Shown: positions 24,363 to 32,279, counted from the stretch's first letter. The stretch is DNA of 33,753 nucleotides from Eggerthellaceae bacterium (GCA_017459805.1 JAFUCE010000021.1:1-33753); one strand, 5' to 3'. Numbers and translations are program-made. The notes: generated from the letters alone by a model not told the origin.

Positions 24363-24821
24363 ATGGAAGTATTAGTGAATATAGAGCATGGCGCTGACCT
24401 TGTTGAAGAAGTAAACGTTGAAGGCATCTGCGCCTTTGCCATGGAACACATGAAGCTGCCCAGCAATGCTGAAGTTTCGGTGACCTTTATTGATAACGAA
24501 GAAATGGCGCGCCTCAACAAGGAGTATCGGGGCATAGAGGGCCCCACCGATGTCCTTTCTTTTGAATGTGACAATGTCGAAGACGAGCTAAGCAGCTCTA
24601 GAGCGGAAGATGCTCCTTATGAACTGGGGGACATTGTTATTGCCCCCGATGTAGCTGCGGCGCAGTCGGATGATTACGGCACCAGTATTGTTGAAGAGTT
24701 CGAGTTATTGCTCGTGCATGGTATTTTGCATCTCTGTGGCATGGACCACGAAAAGGATGATGAAGCCAAAGTCATGGAAGCGCGTGAACAGGAACTATTG
24801 AATGCTTGGAGGGCGCTCTAG
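24363..24821 (+). CDS. ybeY: Endoribonuclease YbeY
   Basis: YbeY is a zinc-dependent single-strand RNase involved in 16S rRNA 3' maturation and 70S quality control. The metal motif HGILHLCGMDH gives H119, H123 and H129, and FIDNEEMARLNKEYRGIEGPTDVLSF is the conserved N-terminal signature. Length 152 is normal. AAGGAG at 24352-24357 precedes the ATG. The TAG is immediately followed by the TTG start of dgkA. PhoH, YbeY, DgkA and Era in a row is a classic Gram-positive arrangement. Confidence 0.95.
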   Translation: MEVLVNIEHGADLVEEVNVEGICAFAMEHMKLPSNAEVSVTFIDNEEMARLNKEYRGIEGPTDVLSFECDNVEDELSSSRAEDAPYELGDIVIAPDVAAAQSDDYGTSIVEEFELLLVHGILHLCGMDHEKDDEAKVMEAREQELLNAWRAL

Positions 24822-25190
24822 TTGAAGCCGAGCGGGGAAAAGACCAATTTCGCCGAGTCCTTCGCCCATGCGTTTGACGGCATTAAGGCTGCGGCAAAGG
24901 GCAGGAACTTCCGCATTCAGGCAGCCGTTGCCCTTGTAGCTATCGTGCTTGGTCTCATCTTTCGTGTGTCTGCTATAGAATGGCTCGCTATTATTTTTTG
25001 CATCGGTGCGGTTTTGGGTGCTGAATGTATAAATACTGCCGTTGAAGACATGGTTGATCTTTCGGTTAAGACTTTCCACCCTCAGGCAAAACGCGCAAAG
25101 GATGTAGCAGCTGGCGGCGTTCTCGTTTTTTCTGCTGCTTCACTTATTATTGGCATGATTATTTTTATACCGAAGATTTTTGGATTCTAG
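24822..25190 (+). CDS. dgkA: Diacylglycerol/undecaprenol kinase (DgkA family)
   Basis: This integral membrane kinase phosphorylates undecaprenol (in Gram-positives) or diacylglycerol. In 122 residues it shows an amphipathic N-terminus, three membrane segments (about 32-50, 52-72, 95-118) and the active-site signature AECINTAVEDMVDL from 67, with E68, N71 and E75. The start is TTG 24822, directly after the ybeY stop, supported by GGAGGG at 24808-24813. The end overlaps era by 11 bases. Confidence 0.9.
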   Translation: MKPSGEKTNFAESFAHAFDGIKAAAKGRNFRIQAAVALVAIVLGLIFRVSAIEWLAIIFCIGAVLGAECINTAVEDMVDLSVKTFHPQAKRAKDVAAGGVLVFSAASLIIGMIIFIPKIFGF

Positions 25191-26091
25191 AAAGCCAACA
25201 TATCGAAGTGGTTTCGTGACCCTGCTCGGTCGCCCCAATGCGGGCAAGTCGACGCTGCTCAATGCCATCATGGGCAAAAAAATTGCCATTACGTCCAACA
25301 CGGCGCAAACAACCCGCCATCGCTTTCGTGCGGTATTGACGCGCGACAGCTTCCAGTTGGTGCTTGTTGATACGCCGGGTTTGCACAAACCCCATGATGT
25401 GTTAGGCGAAGAATTGAACGCGAGTGCCTTACAAGCGCTCGACGGCATAGATGCGGTGGCCTTCTTGCTTGATGCAAGCCAGCCGCTCGGTGCGGGTGAT
25501 GAATGGGTATTGCAGCATGTTAAAGCGAGCAAAGCCAAGAAGATTCTTGTCATAAACAAGGCAGACCTGTGCGACAAGCAAACTATCGATGCGCAAATCG
25601 ATGCTGCCGCTGAACATCTTGGGTGGGATGCTATATGCGTGGTATCTGCTCTTGATGGGCAAGGTGTCGATGCTTTCGTGAACGTGTGTGCTAGCTTATT
25701 GCCTGAAGGACCCCAATGGTTTCCTGCTGACATGGAAACGGACCAGCCCATCGAAGTGGTGGTTGCCGAATTTATACGCGAAAAAATCCTGCGCTCCTTC
25801 CACGATGAAATACCCCATGCCATTGGCGTCGTGGTGGAAGAAATGGAATACGACCGAAAGAAAAAACTGGATCGTATTTACGCAACGATTTACGTGGAGC
25901 GCGAAAGCCAGAAGGGCATGATTATTGGCAGGGGGGGCGCGGCCCTTAAGCGCGTTGGCACTGAAGCCCGCCAGGACTTAGAACAGCTGCTGGGAAGCCG
26001 CGTGTTTTTGGATTTGCATGTCAAGGTGCGCAAAAACTGGCGTCGCGACCTTAACCAGATTCGTCGCTTCGGCTATGGGGAAGGCATGTAG
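25180..26091 (+). CDS. era: GTPase Era
   Basis: Era binds the 3' end of 16S rRNA and helps 30S maturation. G1 is GRPNAGKST (from 17), G3 DTPG (64-67) and G4 NKAD (126-129). The C-terminal KH domain follows (YVERESQKGMIIGRGGAALK to the end). 303 residues is normal. The start is TTG 25180 inside the dgkA end. A GAAG lies just upstream, and the resulting N-terminus (RSGFVTLLGRPN) aligns well with the family. Coupling to dgkA translation is likely. It is followed two bases later by recO, the usual order. Confidence 0.94.
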   Translation: MDSRKPTYRSGFVTLLGRPNAGKSTLLNAIMGKKIAITSNTAQTTRHRFRAVLTRDSFQLVLVDTPGLHKPHDVLGEELNASALQALDGIDAVAFLLDASQPLGAGDEWVLQHVKASKAKKILVINKADLCDKQTIDAQIDAAAEHLGWDAICVVSALDGQGVDAFVNVCASLLPEGPQWFPADMETDQPIEVVVAEFIREKILRSFHDEIPHAIGVVVEEMEYDRKKKLDRIYATIYVERESQKGMIIGRGGAALKRVGTEARQDLEQLLGSRVFLDLHVKVRKNWRRDLNQIRRFGYGEGM

Positions 26092-26093
26092 GC

Positions 26094-26882
26094 ATGAGTG
26101 CTGGCCCGAACTACCATGCAACGGTGCTGGTGCTTAAGAAAACCAAACTCGGTGAAGCCGATCTTATCCTTACCATGCTTGCGGGCGACGGTTCGCTCAT
26201 AAAAGCGGTGGCAAAAAGCGCACGGAAACCTACCAGTAGCTTTGCGACGCGTCTCGACCTCTTTTGCGAAAGCGAGGTCATGCTTGTGCGCGGGCGCAAT
26301 TTAGATATTGCGCGTGAGCCCCAGCTTTTGAACAGCCACGATGCAGTTCGCGCAAACGTGGCGGCTACCTATGCAGCGGCACCTATTCTGGATTGCTTGG
26401 CGCAGGTGGCCTTGCCTGAGCTGCCCGTTGAACACTTGTATGCCATGGCTACATCGGCCCTTGCGCATTTTGATGGAGTGGTCGAAGAGTATATGCCAGC
26501 TATCACGGCCGCCTTCCTTATAAAGCTGTTTGCCTTGCTGGGCGTGCGTCCTGTCCTTGACCGTTGCATTTCCTGCGGCAAGGCCCTGGATGAAACAATC
26601 CAAGCATCGAAGGGTAGTGATGTGCTTGTCGCATTTTCATTCCTCGATGGGGGTTATGTATGTGGTGCATGCAGAAATACCCTTGATTGCGTGCAGATTG
26701 AAGCAGAAAGCCTACGTTGGGCACAGGTTCTTCTTGGTGCAACCTTTGATGAAATCCTTGCCATGAAGGTTCCCGTTGAAGCCTCCTTCGCCGTGCTTCA
26801 TTTTTGCAATCGTTGGTTGCGCGAAACCCAAAACATCAACTCAAAAGCGCTTAACCAATTGCTTACCTGCGGCCTCTTTTGA
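26094..26882 (+). CDS. recO: DNA repair protein RecO
   Basis: RecO loads RecA on SSB-coated DNA with RecR and anneals strands. The N-terminal OB fold ([36 protein letters not shown]) and central helical part are typical. A zinc site is formed by C158, C161, C190 and C193 (CISC ... CGAC), as in zinc-containing RecO. Length is 262. The era-recO order is widely conserved. The following 229 bases hold the rpsO promoter and leader. Confidence 0.92.
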   Translation: MSAGPNYHATVLVLKKTKLGEADLILTMLAGDGSLIKAVAKSARKPTSSFATRLDLFCESEVMLVRGRNLDIAREPQLLNSHDAVRANVAATYAAAPILDCLAQVALPELPVEHLYAMATSALAHFDGVVEEYMPAITAAFLIKLFALLGVRPVLDRCISCGKALDETIQASKGSDVLVAFSFLDGGYVCGACRNTLDCVQIEAESLRWAQVLLGATFDEILAMKVPVEASFAVLHFCNRWLRETQNINSKALNQLLTCGLF

Positions 26883-26946
26883 TGCAGCTCAAAACTTCAT
26901 ATATCGACGGAACCAATGTGTCCTTTCACGCCTTGCACACAAGTAT

Positions 26947-26975
26947 TTGCGCAGGTCGTTACACTTCGCTAGAAT
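26947..26975 (+). promoter_or_regulatory. Putative promoter of rpsO
   Basis: TTGCGC (26947-26952) and TAGAAT (26970-26975) are 17 bases apart. The predicted start near 26982 leaves a leader of about 130 bases before rpsO. Confidence 0.55.
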
Positions 26976-27068
26976 ACTTCGCGCTGCAAAAACGCAGTAT
27001 TACTTCTATCTTAGATTGCACGCGCCACCTGGCATGCATTCCCAGTTAGAAGTGGATAAGTCCCAGCG

Positions 27069-27092
27069 CTGCCTGCAGGCGCAGGTTGGCAG
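27069..27092 (+). promoter_or_regulatory. Hairpin in the rpsO leader, candidate S15 autoregulatory site
   Basis: CCTGC (27072-27076) pairs with GCAGG (27081-27085) around AGGC; alternatively CTGCC (27069-27073) pairs with GGCAG (27088-27092). The structure ends a few bases before the Shine-Dalgarno AAAGGTGG. S15 represses its own mRNA through leader structures in several phyla, so this is a candidate only. Confidence 0.35.
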
Positions 27093-27111
27093 GAAAAGAA
27101 AGGTGGAAACT

Positions 27112-27399
27112 ATGGCTGACAAGCTTAGCATTTCCAAAGAACGCACAGCAGAACTCATTAAGGAATATGGCAAGGGTGAAGGCGACTCTGGCTCAGCAGA
27201 AGTACAGGTTGCTATCCTTTCCGAACGTATTTCCAATCTGACCGAGCATCTGAAGACGCACAAGAAGGACAATCATTCCCGTCGTGGCCTCATGATGCTT
27301 ATTGGTAAGCGTCGTGGTTTGCTGAAGTACATCAAGAATCGTGATATCCAGCAATACCGTGAACTTATCGCCAAGTTGGGTATCCGCGACAACATCTAG
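27112..27399 (+). CDS. rpsO: 30S ribosomal protein S15
   Basis: S15 is a primary 16S rRNA-binding protein of the central domain. The protein has [42 protein letters not shown] and [12 protein letters not shown], the complete S15 signature. The start is ATG 27112 with AAAGGTGG at 27099-27106; an open frame extends far upstream into recO but lacks any S15 similarity before this ATG. The protein has about 95 residues, slightly more than the usual 88 because of a short N-terminal addition. pnp follows after a hairpin and a mini-ORF. Confidence 0.95.
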   Translation: MADKLSISKERTAELIKEYGKGEGDSGSAEVQVAILSERISNLTEHLKTHKKDNHSRRGLMMLIGKRRGLLKYIKNRDIQQYRELIAKLGIRDNI

Positions 27400-27406
27400 T
27401 TTTTTG

Positions 27407-27432
27407 CAAGCTCGCCTTATATGGCGGGCTTG
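27407..27432 (+). promoter_or_regulatory. Intercistronic hairpin between rpsO and pnp
   Basis: CAAGCTCGCC (27407-27416) pairs with GGCGGGCTTG (27423-27432), ten pairs including one G-U, loop TTATAT. The T-run is before, not after, the stem on plus, so it is a poor plus-strand terminator. In E. coli a hairpin in this position is an RNase III processing site through which PNPase represses itself; a similar role is possible. Confidence 0.55.
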
Positions 27433-27455
27433 TCGTATATGGAGGTCCATGCGCA

Positions 27456-27500
27456 ATGGGGCGTATGGGAAATGAAGAGAAAGTTGAAAAAGAAGCATGA
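27456..27500 (+). CDS. Possible 14-residue leader peptide coupled to pnp
   Basis: ATG 27456 has GGAGG at 27441-27445 ten bases upstream and encodes MGRMGNEEKVEKEA. Its TGA (27498-27500) overlaps the pnp ATG (27497-27499) as ATGA. pnp itself lacks a good Shine-Dalgarno, so ribosomes could be delivered by translation of this ORF. It is too short to judge by composition, and other short frames share the same GGAGG (for example ATG 27449, eight codons). Confidence 0.4.
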   Translation: MGRMGNEEKVEKEA

Positions 27501-29689
27501 ACAAAGTAGTTGAAGAATTCGAACTCTATGGAAAAACGTATCGTCTTGAAACGGGAGAAATAGCCAAGCAGACAACCGGTTCCGTTTTGGTTACCCAGGG
27601 TGACACCACTTGTTTAGTAACAGCAGTCGTATCCCAGGAAGAAAAAGATTACGACTTCTTCCCGCTGACCGTAGACTTTATTGAAAAGATGTATGCGGTT
27701 GGCCGTATTCCTGGGGGCTATCTGAAGCGCGAAAGCCGTCCGAGTGAAAAAGGCACGCTGACCGCCCGCATGATTGACCGTCCTATCCGCCCTGGTTTTC
27801 CTGAGGGCTTCAAGCAGGAAGTGCACGTTGTTGCTACGTCTTTTGTATGCGATGGCGAAAACCCACCTGATTGCATTTGCGTTGGCGGTGCTTCTGCTGC
27901 GCTCATGGCTGGCGGTGCTCCCTTCGAAGGCCCTGCTGCCTGTGTGCGCATTGCGCGCAACACTGAAACGGGTGAGTGGATTGTCAACCCCACTTATGCC
28001 GAACAGGAAACATCCGATGTAGAGCTGACCATCGCTGGTACCGCCGAATTCATTTCGATGGTTGAAGCGGGTGCCCATGAAATAACTGAAGAAGATATGT
28101 TGGCTGCCATGGAATTTGGTCAGGAAGCCATTGCTGAATTCTGCAAGGCACAGCAGCGCTTCCTGGACAAGTGCGACATCACGCCGCTTGAGTACAAGAT
28201 CCATGAAGCCGACCCAGTAATTGCCGAGCGCGTGAATGCTCACGAGGCTGAAATGGCTGCTGCTTTGCGCGACGCCGACAAGCAAAGCCGCGTTGAAAAG
28301 GTTGAAGCCCTGAAAGCTTCTATCAAGGAAAACGACTTTAGCGAAGAAGAGCGCGAGGCCTGGGGAGCAGATATTGCTGCTGCCTGTAAGGCGCTTGAAA
28401 AGCATGCCATGCGCGCCATGGTTATAGGAACCGGCGAGCGTGTTGACGGGCGTAGTGCTACCGAAATTCGTCCGCTCTATATTCGCCCGGGTTATCTGCC
28501 GCGCGTTCATGGCTCAGGCTTGTTCCAGCGTGGTCAAACCCAGGCGCTTTCCATTTGCACTTTGGGAACGCTGCGCGATGGCCAGCGTTTGGACACCATA
28601 GAGCCCGAAGAAGGCAAGCGCTATATGCACCACTACAACTTCCCGCCCTATTGCACGGGCGAAGTGGGCCGCATGGGTGCGCCGAAGCGCCGCGAAATTG
28701 GTCATGGTGCCTTGGCGGAACGCGCACTGCTTCCCGTGCTTCCCGACGAAGACAGCTTCCCCTATGCCATTCGCGTGGTAAGCGAAGTGCTTGAATCGAA
28801 CGGCAGCTCATCCATGGCGTCTACCTGTGGTTCAACGCTGGCCCTTATGGATGCCGGTGTGCCTATTTCGGCACCCGTTTCTGGTATTGCCATGGGGCTT
28901 ATCAAGGAAGGTGACGATGTTGTCATCCTATCCGACATCCAGGGTCTGGAAGACTTCCTCGGTGACATGGACTTTAAGGTTTGCGGCACGTCCAAAGGCA
29001 TTACGGCTCTTCAGATGGACAACAAGGCAAAAGGCTTATCGACCGAAATCTTGGGCAAGGCTCTCCAGCAGGCTAAGGAAGGTCGTGCCTTTATTTTGAG
29101 CGCCATGCTGGCAGAAATCGCGGCTCCGCGCGAAGAACTTTCGCCCTATGCACCGCGCATTGAAACCATCCATATTCCCGTTGATAAGATTCGTGACGTT
29201 ATTGGAACGGGCGGCAAGGTTATTCGCGCGCTGCAGGATGAAACAGGCGCGACCATCGAAATTGAAGAAGATGGTACGGTGCATATTGCAGCTGTTGAAG
29301 GCCCTGCGGGTGAAGCGGCCAAGGCTGCCATCCTTGACATCGTGAAGGAGCCCGAACTGGGCGAAACCTTTACCGGTGAAGTGGTGGGCATTAAAGACTT
29401 TGGTGCCTTTATTAAGTTGACGGGTTCCAAGGACGGACTCTTACATATTTCGCGCATGGCTCAGGGCCGTGTTGCACGCGTTGAAGACGTGCTGGGCATG
29501 GGCGACACCGTGGAGGTTGAAGTTATCGAGATCGATCCTGTCACAGGCAAGATTTCACTTGACCGCATCGACAAGCCCGAAGCTCCCGCCAGCGATGGCG
29601 GCGATCGCGATGGCTTCGGGGCACGCGGTAGGGGCGAGCGCGAAGGCGGCAACCGCGAGCATCGCAAGCCGCGCAACCGCAATCGCTAG
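27497..29689 (+). CDS. pnp: Polyribonucleotide nucleotidyltransferase (PNPase)
   Basis: PNPase is a trimeric 3'-5' phosphorolytic exoribonuclease. The 730-residue chain contains two RNase PH-like cores (GSVLVTQGDTTCLVTAVVS and RPIRPGFPEGF in the first; GQTQALSICTLGT, SSSMASTCGSTLALMDAG and MDFKVCGTSKGITALQMDNK in the second). A KH domain from about 558 (IPVDKIRDVIGTGGKVIRAL) and an S1 domain from about 622 (GEVVGIKDFGAFIKL) follow. The C-terminus ends in a short Arg/Gly/Asn-rich tail. The ATG forms ATGA with the preceding mini-ORF and lacks a clear Shine-Dalgarno of its own. Confidence 0.96.
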   Translation: MNKVVEEFELYGKTYRLETGEIAKQTTGSVLVTQGDTTCLVTAVVSQEEKDYDFFPLTVDFIEKMYAVGRIPGGYLKRESRPSEKGTLTARMIDRPIRPGFPEGFKQEVHVVATSFVCDGENPPDCICVGGASAALMAGGAPFEGPAACVRIARNTETGEWIVNPTYAEQETSDVELTIAGTAEFISMVEAGAHEITEEDMLAAMEFGQEAIAEFCKAQQRFLDKCDITPLEYKIHEADPVIAERVNAHEAEMAAALRDADKQSRVEKVEALKASIKENDFSEEEREAWGADIAAACKALEKHAMRAMVIGTGERVDGRSATEIRPLYIRPGYLPRVHGSGLFQRGQTQALSICTLGTLRDGQRLDTIEPEEGKRYMHHYNFPPYCTGEVGRMGAPKRREIGHGALAERALLPVLPDEDSFPYAIRVVSEVLESNGSSSMASTCGSTLALMDAGVPISAPVSGIAMGLIKEGDDVVILSDIQGLEDFLGDMDFKVCGTSKGITALQMDNKAKGLSTEILGKALQQAKEGRAFILSAMLAEIAAPREELSPYAPRIETIHIPVDKIRDVIGTGGKVIRALQDETGATIEIEEDGTVHIAAVEGPAGEAAKAAILDIVKEPELGETFTGEVVGIKDFGAFIKLTGSKDGLLHISRMAQGRVARVEDVLGMGDTVEVEVIEIDPVTGKISLDRIDKPEAPASDGGDRDGFGARGRGEREGGNREHRKPRNRNR

Positions 29690-29751
29690 GCTGCTTGTTG
29701 CCTGAAGGAAGAATAAAGCCTAAGCATATAAGGTATAGATAGGCAAGCGTT

Positions 29752-29779
29752 AGAAGAACCTGCATAAGCGGGTTCTTCT
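29752..29779 (+). terminator. Likely terminator after pnp
   Basis: AGAAGAACCTG (29752-29762) pairs with CGGGTTCTTCT (29769-29779), eleven pairs with one G-U, six-base loop. The downstream T content is modest (GCTTGATAT), so efficiency is uncertain. Confidence 0.55.
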
Positions 29780-29791
29780 GCTTGATATCAC

Positions 29792-29820
29792 TTCTCTATT
29801 CTTATAAATCGTGGTAGAAT
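29792..29820 (+). promoter_or_regulatory. Putative promoter of the toxin-antitoxin pair
   Basis: TGG followed by TAGAAT (29815-29820) is an extended -10; TTCTCT (29792-29797) with a 17-base spacer is a weak -35. Transcription would start near 29827, inside the palindrome at 29817-29831. Confidence 0.5.
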
Positions 29821-29831
29821 ACAATGTATTC
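29817..29831. promoter_or_regulatory. Palindromic operator of the toxin-antitoxin pair
   Basis: GAATAC (29817-29822), AAT and GTATTC (29826-29831) form a perfect dyad that overlaps the -10 box and predicted transcript start. Ribbon-helix-helix antitoxins commonly bind such dyads to repress their own operon. Confidence 0.55.
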
Positions 29832-29853
29832 AACTCGATGATTGGAGTAAACA

Positions 29854-30069
29854 GTGTCTACTATGACCATGCGCGTTGACGACGTAGATGCAGCCATCGT
29901 TCGCAAGTATGCAAAGTTCGAAGGCAAGACCATTTCCGACTTCATACGCGATGCCGTTTTTGAAAAGATTGAAGACCAGGAAGATCTTGCAGCCCTGCGG
30001 TCCGCCATTGCGGAAGACGATGGAACCCGTTATAGTCACGAACAGGTTCTTGCTGAGCTGGGACTCTAG
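29854..30069 (+). CDS. RelB-like / DUF6290-type antitoxin (ribbon-helix-helix)
   Basis: The 71-residue protein starts TMRVDDVDAAIVRKYAKFEGKT, then ISDFIRDAVFEKIEDQEDL, the pattern of a ribbon-helix-helix DNA-binding N-terminus, with an acidic C-terminal part expected to wrap the toxin. It resembles DUF6290/RelB antitoxins recalled from Firmicutes and Actinobacteria. The start is GTG 29854 with TTGGAG at 29842-29847; ATG codons at 29863 and 29869 are in frame but too far from the Shine-Dalgarno. The toxin gene begins with no gap after its stop. It likely autorepresses through the 29817-29831 dyad. Confidence 0.85.
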   Translation: MSTMTMRVDDVDAAIVRKYAKFEGKTISDFIRDAVFEKIEDQEDLAALRSAIAEDDGTRYSHEQVLAELGL

Positions 30070-30336
30070 ATGGCTTTTCGGGTGGAATACAGCAAGGCTG
30101 CTTTAAAGCAGCTCAAGAAAATGGATCCTTTCGATGCGCGCCTTATTACATCGTGGATAGGCAAGAATCTTGAAGGGTGCAGCAATCCGCGTGTACATGG
30201 AAAAAGCTTGGCTGGTAATAGGAGTGGGGAATGGCGTTACCGCGTTGGTGATTACCGAATACTTTGCATTATAGAAGACCAAGTGTTGCTAATTGAGGTA
30301 TTTTCGATTGGGCACAGGAGCACTGTTTATAAATAA
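30070..30336 (+). CDS. RelE/ParE-superfamily toxin (mRNA interferase-like)
   Basis: RelE toxins cleave mRNA in the ribosomal A site. The 88-residue basic protein has YSKAALKQLKKMDPFDARLI at the N-terminus and the diagnostic C-terminal half GEWRYRVGDYRILCII followed by EVFSIGHRSTVYK. The arginines in WRYRVGDYR and the HR...Y end are the expected catalytic and RNA-contacting region. It begins directly after the antitoxin stop (TAGATG), so expression is coupled. The activity is inferred from family; ParE-like gyrase action cannot be excluded from sequence alone. Confidence 0.87.
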   Translation: MAFRVEYSKAALKQLKKMDPFDARLITSWIGKNLEGCSNPRVHGKSLAGNRSGEWRYRVGDYRILCIIEDQVLLIEVFSIGHRSTVYK

Positions 30337-30360
30337 GATTTTTCATAGTTTTAAATGTAT

Positions 30361-30386
30361 TTACCTTGGCAGGTAATCTATTTTTT
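30361..30386 (+). terminator. Possible weak terminator or operator between the TA pair and dapB
   Basis: TTACCT (30361-30366) and AGGTAA (30371-30376) form a perfect six-bp dyad with loop TGGC, followed by TCTA and a six-T run. It could end TA transcription or act as an operator of dapB. Confidence 0.35.
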
Positions 30387-30400
30387 AGAAAGGATAGAAC

Positions 30401-31165
30401 ATGATTAAAGTTGCCGTATGTGGATGTGCTGGGCGCATGGGTGCCACCGTAGTGAATGCCGTGAGCGCCGCAGAAGACATGGAAGTGGTGTGCGGTATTG
30501 ATCCTTATGGTGAAAGCGGCGCATTCCCCGTGTATAAAAGCATCGATGAAGCACTTGAAGTGGGCGGCTTTGACGTAGTAGTTGACTTTACTGCCCCTGC
30601 CGTGGTTGCAGACAATTTGCGTAAAGCACTTCCTGCTGGCGTGGACTGCGTGGTGGGTACTACAGGAATGAGCAATGAAACGCTTGACGAATTGGCCAAG
30701 CTTGCGCCTGAAGGAACCTGTCTTTTTGTGGCGCCTAACTTCACGACGGGTGCGGTGCTTATGATGCAGTTCGCCAAAGCAGCGGCACCTTATTTTCCCG
30801 AAGCCGAAGTGTTTGAGTACCACCATTGCAACAAGAAGGATGCTCCTTCGGGAACGGCTGTGCGCACGGCTCAGATGATTGCAGAAGCCCGTGGTTTTGA
30901 AAGTGCGGCTCCTGGTGCTGAAACCGAAATTGAGGGCTGTGCGGGTGCGCGCGGTGCGCTGGTTGACGGCGTTCCTGTTCATTCGGCACGCAGCATGGGC
31001 TTTGTTGCAAACCAGGAAGTCATCTTTGGTTCCATGGGGCAAACGCTTTCCATTAAGCATGAAAGCTGGGACCGCGAAAGCTATATGCCTGGTGTGCTGC
31101 TTGGCATTCGCAGTGTAGTGGAGCGCTCTGGCCTCATTGTGGGGCTCGAAAACTTTATGGACTAA
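30401..31165 (+). CDS. dapB: 4-hydroxy-tetrahydrodipicolinate reductase
   Basis: DapB reduces the DapA product with NAD(P)H in the lysine and diaminopimelate pathway. The nucleotide-binding CGCAGRMGATVV is at about residues 7-18, GTTGMS near 87 and the active-site EYHHCNKKDAPSGTA near 138-152. The 254-residue length is typical. AAAGGA at 30388-30393 precedes the ATG. dapA follows 169 bases later with its own likely promoter. Diaminopimelate is needed for peptidoglycan in this lineage. Confidence 0.95.
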   Translation: MIKVAVCGCAGRMGATVVNAVSAAEDMEVVCGIDPYGESGAFPVYKSIDEALEVGGFDVVVDFTAPAVVADNLRKALPAGVDCVVGTTGMSNETLDELAKLAPEGTCLFVAPNFTTGAVLMMQFAKAAAPYFPEAEVFEYHHCNKKDAPSGTAVRTAQMIAEARGFESAAPGAETEIEGCAGARGALVDGVPVHSARSMGFVANQEVIFGSMGQTLSIKHESWDRESYMPGVLLGIRSVVERSGLIVGLENFMD

Positions 31166-31170
31166 CTGCC

Positions 31171-31188
31171 CACGTTGCCAAAAACGTG
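31171..31188. repeat. Small inverted repeat after dapB
   Basis: CACGTT (31171-31176) and AACGTG (31183-31188) form a perfect six-bp stem with loop GCCAAA. No T-run follows, so it is not a convincing terminator. Confidence 0.3.
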
Positions 31189-31272
31189 CATATGGATTCG
31201 CAAGGCTACGCATTCTCTCTGTTGCCGTCCGCCAAAATACGTACATACTTTCTCGCATGTTTTTGTAAAGCG

Positions 31273-31281
31273 TGCGATAAT
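31273..31281 (+). promoter_or_regulatory. Putative extended -10 promoter of dapA
   Basis: TGCGATAAT at 31273-31281 is an extended -10 (TGN plus GATAAT). The -35 region is weak. The predicted start near 31288 leaves a leader of about 47 bases ending in AAAAGGAG. Confidence 0.45.
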
Positions 31282-31334
31282 AAACAGGTAATGACACATG
31301 GGCATTTAAAACGATAGCTTAAAAGGAGCACCCC

Positions 31335-32231
31335 ATGAATACAGCTGAACCCATTTTCGGACGCATGATTCCTGCCATGGTTACGCCTTTTGACGATAAG
31401 CTTGGCTTGGATGTTTCGCGTACTCGCAATCTGGTCGACTTTCTTATTGACGGAGGAAGCGATTCTATTTTGGTGTGTGGCACCACGGGGGAAAGCCCCA
31501 CGCTTACCACAGCTGAAAAGCTCCTACTTTTTGAAACGGTTATTGACCAGGCGGCAGGCCGTGTTCCTGTTATTGCTAACGTGGGTTCAAATAACACGGC
31601 TGGCAGTATTGAATTGGGCCTGGAGGCCAAGAAGCTGGGCGCGCAAGGCATTATGGCCGTTGTGCCTTACTACAATAAGCCCCCGCAAGAAGGTTTGTAT
31701 CAGCACTTCAAGGCCATTGCTGAAGAAGTTGACCTTCCAACAGTGCTTTATAACATTCCTGGGCGCTGTTCGCTTAATATGACAGCTGAAACGACATTGC
31801 GCCTGGCCAATGACGTAAAACAAATTGTCTATGTGAAGGAAGCATCTGGCGACATAGACCAGATTGCTGAAATTTGCGAAGGTGCACCAGAAGGTTTCTG
31901 GGTGCTTTCAGGCGACGACTCTATGACGTTGCCGCTTATGGAAAAGGGCGGGCATGGCGTTATCAGTACTGCTGGTAATGTGATGCCTAAGGAAATGAAG
32001 GAACTGGTAGACCTCTGCGCTGCGGGGGACTGGGATGCGGCTCGCGCTGCTCACGAAGCGCTTATGCCCATTATGAAAGGGCTCTTTGTAGTAACCAATC
32101 CCATTCTCACCAAGCAGGCGCTCAACCTCATAGGCGTTCCCGTTGGCGGTTTGCGCCTTCCGCTCATTGAAGCGACGGCGCAGCAAACGCGCGACTTAGA
32201 AGATGTGCTTAAAGAAGTGGGCGCGCTCTAG
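31335..32231 (+). CDS. dapA: 4-hydroxy-tetrahydrodipicolinate synthase
   Basis: DapA condenses pyruvate with aspartate semialdehyde. Lys168 in YVKEASGD is the expected Schiff-base lysine, Tyr139 in VLYNIPGR the proton relay, and T50-T51 in CGTTGESPTL the conserved threonine pair. PYYNKPPQEGLYQHF is also typical. 298 residues is normal. AAAAGGAG at 31321-31328 serves the ATG. An rnj gene directly follows, a frequent actinobacterial and Firmicute neighbour. Confidence 0.96.
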   Translation: MNTAEPIFGRMIPAMVTPFDDKLGLDVSRTRNLVDFLIDGGSDSILVCGTTGESPTLTTAEKLLLFETVIDQAAGRVPVIANVGSNNTAGSIELGLEAKKLGAQGIMAVVPYYNKPPQEGLYQHFKAIAEEVDLPTVLYNIPGRCSLNMTAETTLRLANDVKQIVYVKEASGDIDQIAEICEGAPEGFWVLSGDDSMTLPLMEKGGHGVISTAGNVMPKEMKELVDLCAAGDWDAARAAHEALMPIMKGLFVVTNPILTKQALNLIGVPVGGLRLPLIEATAQQTRDLEDVLKEVGAL

Positions 32232-32279
32232 ATCTGAGCGCATTGCTGGTCTGCCATACAAGGTAGATTAAGGAACTAC

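Noticed and set aside
27449-27475. Eight-codon ORF starting three bases after GGAGG before pnp
   Set aside because: Spacing to the Shine-Dalgarno is too short, and the ORF at 27456 has better spacing and couples to pnp.
27614-28510. 298-codon minus-strand frame opposite pnp
   Set aside because: Antisense shadow of PNPase coding sequence.
30269-31297. 342-codon minus-strand frame opposite dapB
   Set aside because: Antisense to a clear dapB with no family signature or Shine-Dalgarno support.
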